A stretch of 64,000 nucleotides of DNA from contig DBCS01000004.1 of the NCBI GenBank assembly GCA_002293185.1, forward strand, positions 124,001 through 188,000, in the 5' to 3' direction. Both the position numbers and the translations under genes were made by a program. The notes below the pieces were generated by a model, which saw nothing but the letters and a program-made list of their open reading frames with translations, did no database searches and had not been told where the DNA came from. Of this stretch, positions 26,116-35,674 are shown one piece after another; position 1 is the first letter of the stretch, and every line of letters starts with the position of its first letter. This DNA is from Flavobacteriales bacterium UBA952 (GTDB lineage: Bacteria > Bacteroidota > Bacteroidia > Flavobacteriales_D > Crocinitomicaceae).

Positions 26116-26841
26116 ATGAAAACAACTGATTATATAATATATAAGATTGATAGGCTACCTAAAGGATATGTTTTCACCTATTCCGACTTTTTTAATGAGG
26201 TGAATAATAAAGAGGCGGTCATTAAGTCTCTGAACAGAATGGCTGCTTCCGGAAAAATAAGCAAATTGAGCAAGGGGAAGTTTTATAAGCCAGAAAATAC
26301 TGTTTTCGGTGCTTTACAACCAAATCAGTATCAGGTAGTGAAAGACTTACTGGAAGAAGATGGTAAGACAATCGGTTATTTGACTGGTTACAGTATTTAC
26401 AACCAATTGGGATTAACAACACAAGTAAGCAGCACCATTCAAATTGGTAAAAACGAAGTGCGATCCAAATTTAAAAGGGAGCGCTACACCATTTCTTTTA
26501 TCAAACAGAAGAATACCATTACAAAGGATAACATTCCATTTCTCCAAGTATTAGATGCCGTTCGATACATTAAAAAAATACCGGATACATCCATCGATGC
26601 GGCTTGTATTCGTTTATTAAATATTGTGAAAGAACTTTCTGATAAAGATGTTTCTACATTAATGCGATTGGCACAAAAGTATCCACCGGCAACACGAGCA
26701 TTGATCGGTGCGATATTAGACGAACTCGGCAAACAACCACTAACGAATTCTTTGATGAAATCTTTGAATCCGATAAGTAAATACAATTTAAAAGGAGCAG
26801 ATAAAGTACTTTCTTTAACCGAAAAATGGAATATCGTATGA
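26116..26841 (+). CDS. AbiEi-like antitoxin (DUF6088 type)
   Basis: The product is 241 aa. The N-terminal 60 residues form a winged-helix (GYVFTYSDFFNEVNNKEAVIKSLNRMA; GKISKLSKGKFY) that probably binds its own promoter. The rest resembles the DUF6088/AbiEi antitoxin family (TGYSIYNQLGL; FLQVLDAVRYIKKIP). It overlaps the downstream nucleotidyltransferase gene by 16 bases, the standard layout of type IV AbiE systems, in which the antitoxin counters a nucleotidyltransferase toxin without binding it. The pair can act in phage defence by abortive infection and stabilise mobile DNA. Confidence 0.8.
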   Translation: MKTTDYIIYKIDRLPKGYVFTYSDFFNEVNNKEAVIKSLNRMAASGKISKLSKGKFYKPENTVFGALQPNQYQVVKDLLEEDGKTIGYLTGYSIYNQLGLTTQVSSTIQIGKNEVRSKFKRERYTISFIKQKNTITKDNIPFLQVLDAVRYIKKIPDTSIDAACIRLLNIVKELSDKDVSTLMRLAQKYPPATRALIGAILDELGKQPLTNSLMKSLNPISKYNLKGADKVLSLTEKWNIV

Positions 26842-27851
26842 GGTTACATGAAAATCCCACGCTATTTAGGCAGTCAGTTCAGTTTGCTTCTCAAAAATTG
26901 AATATCCCTGTGATCTATGTAGAAAAAGATTATTGGGTAACATATGCACTCTATTTAATCTTTCACAACAAAATTGGGGAAGAAACAGTTTTTAAAGGCG
27001 GGACAGCACTCTCTAAGTGCTTTGGGGTAATCGAACGATTTTCGGAAGATATTGACCTGGTTGTGCTTCGTAAGGAGGGAGAATCAGCAAATCAACTGAA
27101 AAATAAATTGAAAAAAGTAACAGAGGCTGTATCTGAGAAATTAGATGACGTTGAAATAGACGGCATCACCAAAAAACTGGGAATGATTCGAAAAATTGCT
27201 TTTAATTACAAGCAAGAATTTAAAGGTGTTTTCGGTCAGGTTCGCGATGTGCTTATTGTTGAATCAACTTGGTTGGGAAGATACGAGCCTTATCATAAGC
27301 ATGAAATAGCATCATACATTTATGAAATGATGCGGGCAGCAGACCAATTAGATTTAGCAAAGGAATATGGTATGTTGCCCTTCGAAGTGAATGTGTTGCA
27401 CGTAAACAGAACCATTTGTGAAAAGATCATGAGTCTGGTGCGTTTTTCCTATGGTGAAGATCCTTTAGATGATCTTAAAAAGAAAATTCGACATACTTAC
27501 GATATTCATCAATTACTCAAGGTTCCAGAAATAAAAGGATTTTTCGAATCCTCCGATTTTGAGCGTATGTTACTTCTAGTTGCTAAAGACGATACGGAAA
27601 GCTTCAAAAGCAACAATGAATGGCTAACGCATCATCCAAAAGAAGCATTGATCTTTAGGCAAACAGAAGAGACATGGAAAGAACTGGAAGATATTTATAC
27701 GAACGAATTTGGGAATTTAGTACATGGAACACTTCCCGAAGGAACGGATGTAATGAATTCTCTAAAATTAGTGTCAGAACGCATAAAAGACATCGCATGG
27801 AGCATAGACTCAACGGATAACCCAAATTTAGCAAGTGTTAAAAAAGGCTAA
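26826..27851 (+). CDS. AbiEii-family nucleotidyltransferase toxin
   Basis: The product is 341 aa. The nucleotidyltransferase signature FKGGTALSKCFGVIERFSED followed by IDLVV (about 55-78) shows the GG-T/S and D-x-D residues of the AbiEii/AbiGii family. The C-terminal half is helical. Members transfer nucleotides to tRNA or other targets and stop growth when the antitoxin fails. The start lies 16 bases inside the antitoxin gene. The 3' end faces the minus-strand gene that ends at 27890, 38 bp away. Confidence 0.85.
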   Translation: MEYRMRLHENPTLFRQSVQFASQKLNIPVIYVEKDYWVTYALYLIFHNKIGEETVFKGGTALSKCFGVIERFSEDIDLVVLRKEGESANQLKNKLKKVTEAVSEKLDDVEIDGITKKLGMIRKIAFNYKQEFKGVFGQVRDVLIVESTWLGRYEPYHKHEIASYIYEMMRAADQLDLAKEYGMLPFEVNVLHVNRTICEKIMSLVRFSYGEDPLDDLKKKIRHTYDIHQLLKVPEIKGFFESSDFERMLLLVAKDDTESFKSNNEWLTHHPKEALIFRQTEETWKELEDIYTNEFGNLVHGTLPEGTDVMNSLKLVSERIKDIAWSIDSTDNPNLASVKKG

Positions 27852-27889
27852 ATTATAACAAGGATTTATTCAATTTGTCAATCCGATCT

Positions 27890-30800
27890 CTACCTCACCA
27901 ACACCACACTCCCCACAACCTCAAACTCTTTCTCAAAACCAGTTTCTACGAAATTGATTTTGTAAGTATACATGCCATCTGGCGACATGCTGGCGCCATT
28001 TGTGGTGTTAACAGTGCCATCCCAACCTTTCAACGGGTCTTGGCTTTCGAAGATGATTTCTCCCCAGCGGTTGAAGATTTGAAGTGAGTAGCTTTGAAGT
28101 GCAAGGCTAGGAGAGAAGATGGGTAAAAATACGTTGTTCAGCTCGCTACCGTTAGGTGTAAAGGCGTTGGGTACGTAATATATTGGGTCTTGCTCGATTT
28201 GCAGTATTTGCGTGGTTGCGTCCGTACAGCCGTTGCTGTTGGCAATTTGTAGCGTTACGGTGTAGGCTCCTGCTTTTTCCGGGAAGGTATGGATAGGCGA
28301 GAACACAGTGCTTGATGCTGAACCATCACCGAAATCCCAAACCGAACTTGTGGCGCTTTGCGAAGTGTTTTGCAGGAGGGTTGTTGGGTTAATGATTGGC
28401 AAGGGGTTGTTTTGGATCTCAAAATCGGCCACCGGGTTAGGGTCAAAGCAAATAGCATCCGTTTGCGTGAGGTTGGCCGCACAACCAAACTGATTGGTAG
28501 CCGTGAGGCTGACATCATAACAACCTGGTTGGGTATAAAGGTTAGACAGTGTATTTGCATTGCTACTCGTTACCGAGTTGCCAAAACTCCAATTGTAAAT
28601 GGTATTGGCCTCAACCTGGTTATTGTTAAACGCAATACTCAAAGGCAAACAGCCCGACCACGCTGGAATGCTGAAGTCCAATAAAGGGTTCGGGTTGACA
28701 ATCAGGTGCAAGTTCAAAATAGAATCACAACCATATTGGTTAGGGTAAGTCACTGAAGTGCTGGTAGCACTTGTTAACGTTTGCCCGTTCCAAACAAGTG
28801 GTAATTGGTTTTGGCAAAGCACTACTGTATCATATGAAACATGCGTTGGGTTGACCGTCAAGTTCAAAAGGTAATCATATGCACAAACGGCAGCTGCAGG
28901 CTGAAAAACGTAAGAAAAGCTACCGCTCTGTTGGCTAGAGAAAGCTGGTGTCCAAGTTCCTGCAACACCATTATCTGAAATGAGTGGCAAAGTCAGGGCT
29001 TCATTTTGGCAAATAGTGCTTGGTAAACTAAAGGTAGGATCATATAAAGTAGACACCACAATGGTTTGTTGCGCAATAACTGGGCATAGTCCTGCACTAG
29101 GAGTAAAAGTATAAGTGGTGGTATTTTGATTATCAAACGCTGGCGCCCAAGTTCCATTTACGCCGTTGTTTGAAACCAAAGGCAACGTTACTGTAGCGCC
29201 CTCACAAATAGAATCTGGTAAAGTAAATGTGGGCGTTACGGGTAAATTGATCCCAATCGAATATGCCCCTGATACAGGACATACAACTCCCTGACTAATT
29301 GAAGTTAAGCCCGTGCTACTTGGTGTAAAAGTATAAGTTGAAGTCTGCTGATTGTTAAATGGCTGTGACCACGCTCCCGAAAGCCCTTCATTGGATACTG
29401 AAGGTAAGGTATAAGTATTACCAATACACAAAGCTGTAGGCAAACCAAAGCTAGGCGTAAAGCTTGGCGCTACAAAAACGGTATGTGTGGCCGTTGCAGG
29501 GCAACCGCTGATGACGTTGTAAGTGTTTGGCGTAAAAGTATAGGTGGTGGTAGCTTGGCTATTGAAAGCTGGAGACCATGCGCCACTAATGCCGTTTGTA
29601 GACTGTGTAGGCAGCACATAACTGGTACCAGGGCAGAGTGAATCAAGTAAAGAGAAAACAGGTTGGGTTTGCGGTATGATATTTACCGTATGTTGTGCAG
29701 GTACAGGGCAACCAACCGCTGGTGTGGGTGCGGTAGGTGTCCAGGTGTACGTTGTAGTGGCTTGGTTATTGAAAGCAGGCGCCCAAGTACCAAAAGCCCC
29801 ATTTTGGGTAGCAACCGGGAATACCAAATTGCCATTGACACACACATTTGAAGCAATATTGAAAGAAGGCGAGGAGTTCGGCACAATGGTTACCGTGACT
29901 TGAATGACCTGATTGCAAGTGGTATCATTTGGCGTAAACGTATAAGTGGTAGTAGCTTGGTTATTGAAAGCAGGAGACCAGGCACCCACAATATTATTCA
30001 AAGAAGTAGTAGGCAATGTATAACTTGTCCCCTGACAAAACGGCCCCACATTCCCGAAGAACGGATACACGATTTCAGTAAGGCTTATCGTAGAATCATT
30101 AGAAGTATTGTTCGTAAAATTACTCTCCGGGTAAACCCCTAATTGCGTCGCATTTTGATTCACCACCAAACTCAAAGAAAACGGGCTTGAAATACCCGTA
30201 GGAATGGTAACCAGTGTGCTCAAACTAAGACTGTCTCCCATGAGAATATTCGAAGGCAGCAAAACCGTAGAAATCAAGATACTGTCATTCACAAATACCG
30301 AAACCGGCGTGCCTGCTAGTAAGGTGTCATTGGAATTGATGTTGTAAACGGTGTAGTCTAAGGTCAAATCATGGTTCTGGCAAATGTCTTGACCTGTTAT
30401 ACTATCGAGAGAAATGGTGGCATCAGGAAGTTCAGATTGGATGGAGGTGATGATGGTGGAGATGAATCTCGGAGGGTTTGAATTTAAAGCGATTAATGCG
30501 CTAGTATCACCAATATTTAAGTAATTATTGACAAAATAGGTATCTACATCTATATTCCAATTGGTATTACTACCCGTAAAACTATTTGTACTGTTAAATG
30601 GGTTGTTTGCCGGGTTCTGAGCATTACTTAATATGTTATTATTAAATTTTATGGATTCTCCTGAAAATAAACCAGAACTACCATTGTATGCGATATATGT
30701 CATTTTTGCACCAACAGTGCTTGTCACATTTAAATTAGAAATTGGAATAAAAAAAGTTGTATTATTTACAACTGTGCCAACCATATGTTTAAAGCCTTCA

Positions 30801-31345
30801 TAAATATTCAATTGCTTATTGGGGAGTGTAGGATTTGAATACACAACTACTATATTCCACCCTGAATAATAATTCATATTACTGCAGTAAAGAGGGATTA
30901 GTGGATTCAGATTGAAATTATTCACCTGATAAAGTCCATTACCAAAATTCTGTACGTATGCTGTAATATCCTTAACCGCAGAAAAATAGAGATAAGGGGT
31001 CCAAGTAGGTGGATGAATATTTGCGACATTGATCACATCAGGAATAATTGTATTGCCATTTAGGTTAAGGGTAGTACCGGCTCCATTACCTATACCTGAC
31101 CAAACTAAATATGCACCTACGATAGTTTGATTAGCTGCTAATGAAAGTGATGCCGAAGAATTTGTCTGCATCATACAATTCGGCTGAGGAACAAGGACGA
31201 TATTATCTGAAGTATTGTGTGACTTCCCGATTATCGTATAATCATATGGTCCGTTAAATTGTTGATATAAGGTTAAAGGAACAGAATTTCCCTGAGCCAC
31301 ACAATAAGTTGTGAAAGTTAAAAAAAACAAAACCAGATACCTCAT
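27890..31345 (-). CDS. Giant secreted protein with tandem repeats, PKD and gliding-type C-terminus
   Basis: The product is 1151 aa from the ATG at 31345, which gives a clean signal peptide (MRYLVLFFLTFTTYCVAQG); an upstream GTG is less likely. Residues about 430-850 hold roughly seven to eight tandem units of about 70 residues. Each has a Cys, a LP-x-x-S/T-N-G motif, a G-x-W-x-P-A-F-N-N-Q motif and a TTTYTFTP strand. PKD-like domains follow (ISFVF-type VWDFGDGSAS), then a gliding-motility-associated C-terminal domain (YVPNAFTPNGSELNN; IFNRWGEIIFES; GWDG), which serves as a type B T9SS signal. It is probably a cell-surface adhesin. It lies downstream of the S74/T9SS gene on the same strand. 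Confidence 0.85.
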   Translation of the reverse strand: MRYLVLFFLTFTTYCVAQGNSVPLTLYQQFNGPYDYTIIGKSHNTSDNIVLVPQPNCMMQTNSSASLSLAANQTIVGAYLVWSGIGNGAGTTLNLNGNTIIPDVINVANIHPPTWTPYLYFSAVKDITAYVQNFGNGLYQVNNFNLNPLIPLYCSNMNYYSGWNIVVVYSNPTLPNKQLNIYEGFKHMVGTVVNNTTFFIPISNLNVTSTVGAKMTYIAYNGSSGLFSGESIKFNNNILSNAQNPANNPFNSTNSFTGSNTNWNIDVDTYFVNNYLNIGDTSALIALNSNPPRFISTIITSIQSELPDATISLDSITGQDICQNHDLTLDYTVYNINSNDTLLAGTPVSVFVNDSILISTVLLPSNILMGDSLSLSTLVTIPTGISSPFSLSLVVNQNATQLGVYPESNFTNNTSNDSTISLTEIVYPFFGNVGPFCQGTSYTLPTTSLNNIVGAWSPAFNNQATTTYTFTPNDTTCNQVIQVTVTIVPNSSPSFNIASNVCVNGNLVFPVATQNGAFGTWAPAFNNQATTTYTWTPTAPTPAVGCPVPAQHTVNIIPQTQPVFSLLDSLCPGTSYVLPTQSTNGISGAWSPAFNSQATTTYTFTPNTYNVISGCPATATHTVFVAPSFTPSFGLPTALCIGNTYTLPSVSNEGLSGAWSQPFNNQQTSTYTFTPSSTGLTSISQGVVCPVSGAYSIGINLPVTPTFTLPDSICEGATVTLPLVSNNGVNGTWAPAFDNQNTTTYTFTPSAGLCPVIAQQTIVVSTLYDPTFSLPSTICQNEALTLPLISDNGVAGTWTPAFSSQQSGSFSYVFQPAAAVCAYDYLLNLTVNPTHVSYDTVVLCQNQLPLVWNGQTLTSATSTSVTYPNQYGCDSILNLHLIVNPNPLLDFSIPAWSGCLPLSIAFNNNQVEANTIYNWSFGNSVTSSNANTLSNLYTQPGCYDVSLTATNQFGCAANLTQTDAICFDPNPVADFEIQNNPLPIINPTTLLQNTSQSATSSVWDFGDGSASSTVFSPIHTFPEKAGAYTVTLQIANSNGCTDATTQILQIEQDPIYYVPNAFTPNGSELNNVFLPIFSPSLALQSYSLQIFNRWGEIIFESQDPLKGWDGTVNTTNGASMSPDGMYTYKINFVETGFEKEFEVVGSVVLVR

Positions 31346-31411
31346 TGAAGCTAATATACTTTGGATAAACAACTTAACAAAAATTAAGTTCACAAAAAGT
31401 CTTTGTTAGGA

Positions 31412-31452
31412 AGTCTACCAATCCTTTGTCCCTTCAGTAGGATTGGTAGACT
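31412..31452 (-). terminator. 14-bp perfect hairpin between two secreted-protein genes
   Basis: Arms at 31412-31425 and 31439-31452 are perfectly complementary (AGTCTACCAATCCT) around a 13-base loop. It starts 13 bp after the stop of the S74/T9SS gene on the minus strand. No strong T-run follows directly, so it may be an attenuator or mRNA-stabilising hairpin instead of a full terminator. Confidence 0.55.
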
Positions 31453-31464
31453 ATCAATTACTTT

Positions 31465-32913
31465 TTATTTCACAATCATTCTTTTTGAAATGATCTCTTG
31501 TCCATTTTGATTTAGACTATAGATATACATGCCCTTGCCAATTTCAGAAGCAAGAATTTCTACCTCTCCAGAATTACCATTTAACAGATAATCTCTAACA
31601 AAAGCACCATTCAAATTGAAAATTGATAATGTTGCTGATTCTACACCTGGAGCCAATTGGAATTTTATTGAAGTTCTATCAGAGAACGGATTTGGAACGT
31701 TTTGCTCGATTGAATAACCATTAACTGCAGGCGTATTTTGAATAATTTGCCCCCTTACTGCATCATTCGCTTTGTATTCATCAAGATCTTGACGAACTTG
31801 AATAAGTTCAGTATTTAATTCTTGGATTGCAGCTGTAAGAACTGAAATCAATCCAACATAGTTGAGAGCTTTAAAAGAAACTTCAGATGTGATTTTACCA
31901 TTTTCATCAAAAACAGGTTTAACAACATCTTTTGTAAGTTCAGGAAAAACTTCAGCAATCTCTTGAGAAATAAATCCATGTTGCAGCGTTTGTGGCAAAT
32001 TCAAACCTTCAACTTTGTTGTAGTTGTAAGTAACTGGTTTTAGAAGTGATATTTTTGTTAAAGCTGAAGTTTCTTGGTTAATGCTATTTTTTAATTTTGC
32101 ATCAGATGGCCCATAACCTCCCGCAATGTAAACATCTCCATCAAAGAATCCTGACCAAAGATTTCCCGAGCCAATTGCCGAGCATTCACCAAAAACTGCC
32201 GCTGAAAAAAAGCTAGTCAATGAAGCCCTACCATACACACCAATTGACATTTCAAAAGCTTCCGCATTTCCATAAACTCCAATCGAATTAAATCCTCCTA
32301 AAACATTAGAATATACACCATAACCGAAATTACCTGCATAATCCAAACGAACATTTACTGCTTTTGGGTCAAAATTAGGTGGTACTTGAATTGGATTGTA
32401 AACATCTAGTCCACAATCATTCTCATTAAAACCTATACCAACCTTGGGGTTCAAAGAGGAAAATAATCCAAGTGCATATTTTCCAAAATAAGTATTTCCT
32501 TGAGGGGTCATTTCTGCGACAATGTTGCTACCAGTGCTTGTAAAACTACTAGCTACCCGAAATTCAAGATTTCCAGCTGTAGAGCCTCCATTATGTATCC
32601 ACTCTATTCTGGGATTATTAGGATTTAACGAAGTATAACCCATTACCAATGCTCTGTCATCATACTGAAAGCGCTGTCCATATAATGTTTGTGAGGGTGC
32701 TGCAAATTGCCCTAAACTAAACCAGCGATCAGTTGGATTCGTCGTAAAAGTTGTTGTGGGTGGAATTAGTTGCCCTACAAATCCTGGTGCAAATTGAAAT
32801 ACTTGTTGACCAGCGCCAGGTAATCCAAAATTCACGACGGCACCTTGTGATAAATTCTGACCAAAGGCCAAACTACAGCCAAAAAGGCTAAAAAATAATA
32901 AGTGTTTTTTCAT
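31465..32913 (-). CDS. T9SS-secreted protein with S74 endosialidase-chaperone domain
   Basis: The product is 482 aa. A signal peptide (MKKHLLFFSLFGCSLAFGQ) is followed by a beta-rich region. At about 260-370 lies the peptidase S74/endosialidase-chaperone domain (SDAKLKNSINQ; LKPVTYNYN; HGFISQEIAEVFPEL), an intramolecular chaperone that trimerises phage fibres and often cuts itself off. A coiled-coil stretch follows (AIQELNTELIQVRQDLDEY). The last 75 residues are a type A T9SS sorting domain (NVPNPFSDRTSIKF; GMYIYSLNQNG). If self-cleavage happened before export, the sorting domain would be lost, so here the domain may act only as a trimerisation unit. Confidence 0.85.
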   Translation of the reverse strand: MKKHLLFFSLFGCSLAFGQNLSQGAVVNFGLPGAGQQVFQFAPGFVGQLIPPTTTFTTNPTDRWFSLGQFAAPSQTLYGQRFQYDDRALVMGYTSLNPNNPRIEWIHNGGSTAGNLEFRVASSFTSTGSNIVAEMTPQGNTYFGKYALGLFSSLNPKVGIGFNENDCGLDVYNPIQVPPNFDPKAVNVRLDYAGNFGYGVYSNVLGGFNSIGVYGNAEAFEMSIGVYGRASLTSFFSAAVFGECSAIGSGNLWSGFFDGDVYIAGGYGPSDAKLKNSINQETSALTKISLLKPVTYNYNKVEGLNLPQTLQHGFISQEIAEVFPELTKDVVKPVFDENGKITSEVSFKALNYVGLISVLTAAIQELNTELIQVRQDLDEYKANDAVRGQIIQNTPAVNGYSIEQNVPNPFSDRTSIKFQLAPGVESATLSIFNLNGAFVRDYLLNGNSGEVEILASEIGKGMYIYSLNQNGQEIISKRMIVK

Positions 32914-33419
32914 AATAGAAAATTTAGGTAGTGCTCTACTTTGAGTTGAGGAGTGTTCGAGTCAAATTTTTCTCCTGGTTCTAAAATGATTCATTTGCTG
33001 TCAATATTTTTTAACCTGAAGTGGTTGAACCTACATCAAAATCGTCACAAATAGAATCCTGTGGTTTTTCACTTGTATAAATAAGAAAATCTTAAATAAT
33101 ATACTTAATTATTTGTTATTCAATATTTTAAGATTATGAAAATTGAAAACCGCTTCAAATTAGAGTAAAAAAGATTCAAAAAAAATAGGTGGTTTTGACC
33201 GATGAAATGGAAGATTTATTTGAGAATCAACTCAAAGTCTTAACAGCTCTAGCATAGCGAATAATTGACTGCTAAAATCCATTTTCGAAAAAATAGAATC
33301 GATTCTAAGTAAAATAGAAAGGGTTCTAGTTTTTCGGTTCAGGAGTATTTTCTGAGAAGGGTTATGGTTTGTTAGCTCTACATTCGCTAATAATATTCAA
33401 TCAGTTTATATCTTAATTA
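32914..33419. other. AT-rich intergenic stretch holding two dyads
   Basis: The 506 bp between the S74/T9SS gene (minus) and the KTSC-like gene (plus) contain no open frame that I can support. An imperfect inverted repeat (AATCTTAAA near 33090 with TTTAAGATT near 33128) lies in the middle. The two TAGAA-N4-TTCTA dyads near its right end are listed separately. No tRNA or known RNA is seen. Confidence 0.5.
33294..33328. promoter_or_regulatory. Two TAGAA-N4-TTCTA dyads before KTSC/OLD unit
   Basis: Exact dyads lie at 33294-33307 (spacer TCGA, so the whole 14-mer is a perfect palindrome) and 33315-33328 (spacer AGGG). Their starts are 21 bp apart, two helical turns, so two dimers would sit on the same face of the DNA. 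They lie 92-126 bp before the first ATG at 33420. I infer a cooperative operator. Confidence 0.7.
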
Positions 33420-33653
33420 ATGCCGAAACAAATGAATAATTATGCAAACCTTGGGGGCAACTCGAATGTGCAATCTTATGAAATAGGCTATAAATTTATC
33501 GCTGTTAAATTTTACGGGACTAATAAAATTTATGTTTACAGTTATTCTAGTGCCGGCGCTAAAAATGTTGACTTAGCAAAAGAACTTGCCGAAAACGGAC
33601 TAGGCTTGAACAGTCATATAATGTTGAATATGAAAGATGATTTTGAGAGATAA
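33420..33653 (+). CDS. Small KTSC-like protein
   Basis: The product is 77 aa. The pattern YEIGYKFIAVKFYGTNKIYV followed by YSYSSAG and GLGLNSHI resembles the small KTSC domain family (a Lys/Tyr...Ser-rich strand motif), found alone or fused to other domains in many bacteria and phages, with unknown activity. It precedes the OLD-nuclease gene by 11 bp and is probably co-transcribed with it. Confidence 0.55.
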   Translation: MPKQMNNYANLGGNSNVQSYEIGYKFIAVKFYGTNKIYVYSYSSAGAKNVDLAKELAENGLGLNSHIMLNMKDDFER

Positions 33654-33664
33654 ATTTACAATGC

Positions 33665-35404
33665 ATGAAATACAAAAAGTTCAAAATACATAAATACAAG
33701 GCGATTGAAAATGTCGAGATTTCTCTAAGAAATAACTTAATTCCAATAATAGGAATAAATGAATCTGGGAAAACCTCAATTCTCTATGCAATACTTTCTT
33801 TTGACCAAGACAACGATGATTATTTCAACGGAAACCATTTAGTAGCTGAAAATCGATATGAGTGGGATTCAAAAAATCATGAAATTTCTGCTGAAATAGA
33901 ATTTAATAACGAAGGAGAAATTGAATCAATTATCGAGGATTTGAAAATAACTAAAAGAAACAAACTATATAGAGACCTATTAGAACTATTTCAAAATGGG
34001 AATAGAATTATTGTCAAAAGAAATCTTGACATAAGAGAATATTCAATTACAAATTTGGTTATTGACAATGAATTAGAAAAGATACTAATAACTGAAATAT
34101 TTAAAAGAACGCCTTTTATTTTATTTTTTGATGACTTTACTGATAGAGTCCCCACATCGATAAAATTCCCGCCAAATTATTCTGATTTGAGTTATATTGA
34201 GAGTAGCGATACCGATCGCTCAGATTGGCACATATATATTGAAGAAATTATTTACCGAGCAACGAATAAAGAAAAAACTTTATCTGATTTATTAAATACT
34301 GATGAAAAAATTAGAAAAGGAATTCTTTCAGATGTAACAGATAAACTCAATGAAGATATAATAAAAGAATGGAAACAATTAAAAATCTTACAAAGACAGC
34401 TAGCTGATGATAAGATTAATGATTTATCAATAGAATTAGATTATGAGAAAAATGAAATTGGATTTCATGTTTTTAAATTTAGCGTAATTGATAAAAATTT
34501 TAAAGGTAAAAGCAGATACTTTACAATTCAAGAAAGAAGTAAAGGTTTTCAATGGTTTTTTAACTATGCGATTAAATTAAAATATAATTCAAAATATTAT
34601 TCCGATTTTGAAGGCGCGATTTATCTTCTTGATGAGCCTGGATCTTATCTTCATTCTTCTGCGCAAGAAGAATTACTTGAATCACTGGAGAAAATCTCAC
34701 AAACCAATAAAATTATTTACTGTACACATTCTCAGTATTTATTAAATCCGGAAACCATCAATATTGGCAATATTAAAATTGCGAAAAGAAATAATGGCAA
34801 AATCAGTCTCCAAAATTATGGAGAATATACAGATTCAAAAAACGAGGCTGGTGCTTTAAGTCCTTTATATGATGCTCTACATTTATCTTTAGGAAAGCAT
34901 CATTACCCACGCGATGAGAATATTTTAATTACTGAAGGAATTACGGACTATTATTTCTTTAGAATGCTTCAAAATAGCAGTAAATTTAATTTTATTTCGG
35001 ATCTTGTTATTATTCCAGGAGCATCTGCAAATAACTTAAAAGAGCTCATTTCTTTTGCTATCTCATGGTCAAAAAGATATGTTGTAATATTTGATTCGGA
35101 TGATGCTGGCAACACAGCATTTATACAATATCAAACTTTTTTTGGAGAAAATCAAAGTGATAATTGGTTAAAATATCAAACTGTAACTGATCAAAACAAA
35201 GTCCTATTGGAAAAATTAATTTCAAAAGAAGACCAGGAAAAATTGAAATCTACTGTTAATTGTCAGTCAGTAAAAAAATCTATTACTGCGTTATTTTATT
35301 CTAATGACGAAATAAAATCGAATTGGATTAATAACTTGGATTCATGCACTACAGCAAATATTTTAAAGAATATTGATTCAATTATGACTGTATTAAATCG
35401 TTAA
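33665..35404 (+). CDS. OLD-family ATP-dependent nuclease
   Basis: The product is 579 aa. An SMC/RecF-like ATPase domain has Walker A GINESGKTS (about 30-38), an ABC signature region (RSKGFQWFF) and Walker B LLDEPGS (about 321-327). The C-terminal TOPRIM domain has the Glu in ITEGITDYYFF (about 422) and DSDDAG (about 476-481). This is the layout of class 1 OLD (overcoming lysogenisation defect) proteins; GajA of Gabija has the same layout but needs the GajB helicase, which is absent here. OLD proteins cut or nick DNA and give phage immunity. The unit is preceded by two dyads of the element regulon. Codon use is AT-rich. Confidence 0.85.
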   Translation: MKYKKFKIHKYKAIENVEISLRNNLIPIIGINESGKTSILYAILSFDQDNDDYFNGNHLVAENRYEWDSKNHEISAEIEFNNEGEIESIIEDLKITKRNKLYRDLLELFQNGNRIIVKRNLDIREYSITNLVIDNELEKILITEIFKRTPFILFFDDFTDRVPTSIKFPPNYSDLSYIESSDTDRSDWHIYIEEIIYRATNKEKTLSDLLNTDEKIRKGILSDVTDKLNEDIIKEWKQLKILQRQLADDKINDLSIELDYEKNEIGFHVFKFSVIDKNFKGKSRYFTIQERSKGFQWFFNYAIKLKYNSKYYSDFEGAIYLLDEPGSYLHSSAQEELLESLEKISQTNKIIYCTHSQYLLNPETINIGNIKIAKRNNGKISLQNYGEYTDSKNEAGALSPLYDALHLSLGKHHYPRDENILITEGITDYYFFRMLQNSSKFNFISDLVIIPGASANNLKELISFAISWSKRYVVIFDSDDAGNTAFIQYQTFFGENQSDNWLKYQTVTDQNKVLLEKLISKEDQEKLKSTVNCQSVKKSITALFYSNDEIKSNWINNLDSCTTANILKNIDSIMTVLNR

Positions 35405-35588
35405 TAAAATAAGTCAAGCCAGATCTTGTGGGAATTTCATCAATAGAAATTGATATTGCAATTTTTAAACCCGATTTAACAGATAAAAAATTAGAACATG
35501 TGATGATAAATTTCGAGATGTTAGATTTTCATTTTTTATGAATTGAATAATCAGGACACCAATTTTTATACACTTGAAAATAATTTTA

Positions 35589-35658
35589 ACCCCAAATCCC
35601 CCAGTAAAACCGAGGGACTCTTACCAGAAAATGGGGGTTGAACTGGTAATTTTGGGGT
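35589..35658. repeat. Nested inverted repeats between convergent units
   Basis: An outer pair (ACCCCAAAT at 35589-35597 with ATTTTGGGGT at 35649-35658) encloses an inner pair (CCCCCA at 35598-35603 with TGGGGG at 35632-35637). It lies between the OLD gene and the primase gene, whose 3' ends face each other, so a bidirectional terminator is the simplest reading. The rest of the 270-bp gap shows nothing else I can support. Confidence 0.5.
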
Positions 35659-35674
35659 AATATTTTGGAAAATC

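Noticed and set aside
27890..31345. CRISPR array suggested by repeated sequence
   Set aside because: The repeats are in-frame protein repeats of about 70 residues, variable in DNA sequence and without regular spacers.
33665..35404. Gabija defence system
   Set aside because: The OLD nuclease has the GajA layout, but no UvrD-like GajB helicase follows; the next gene is convergent.
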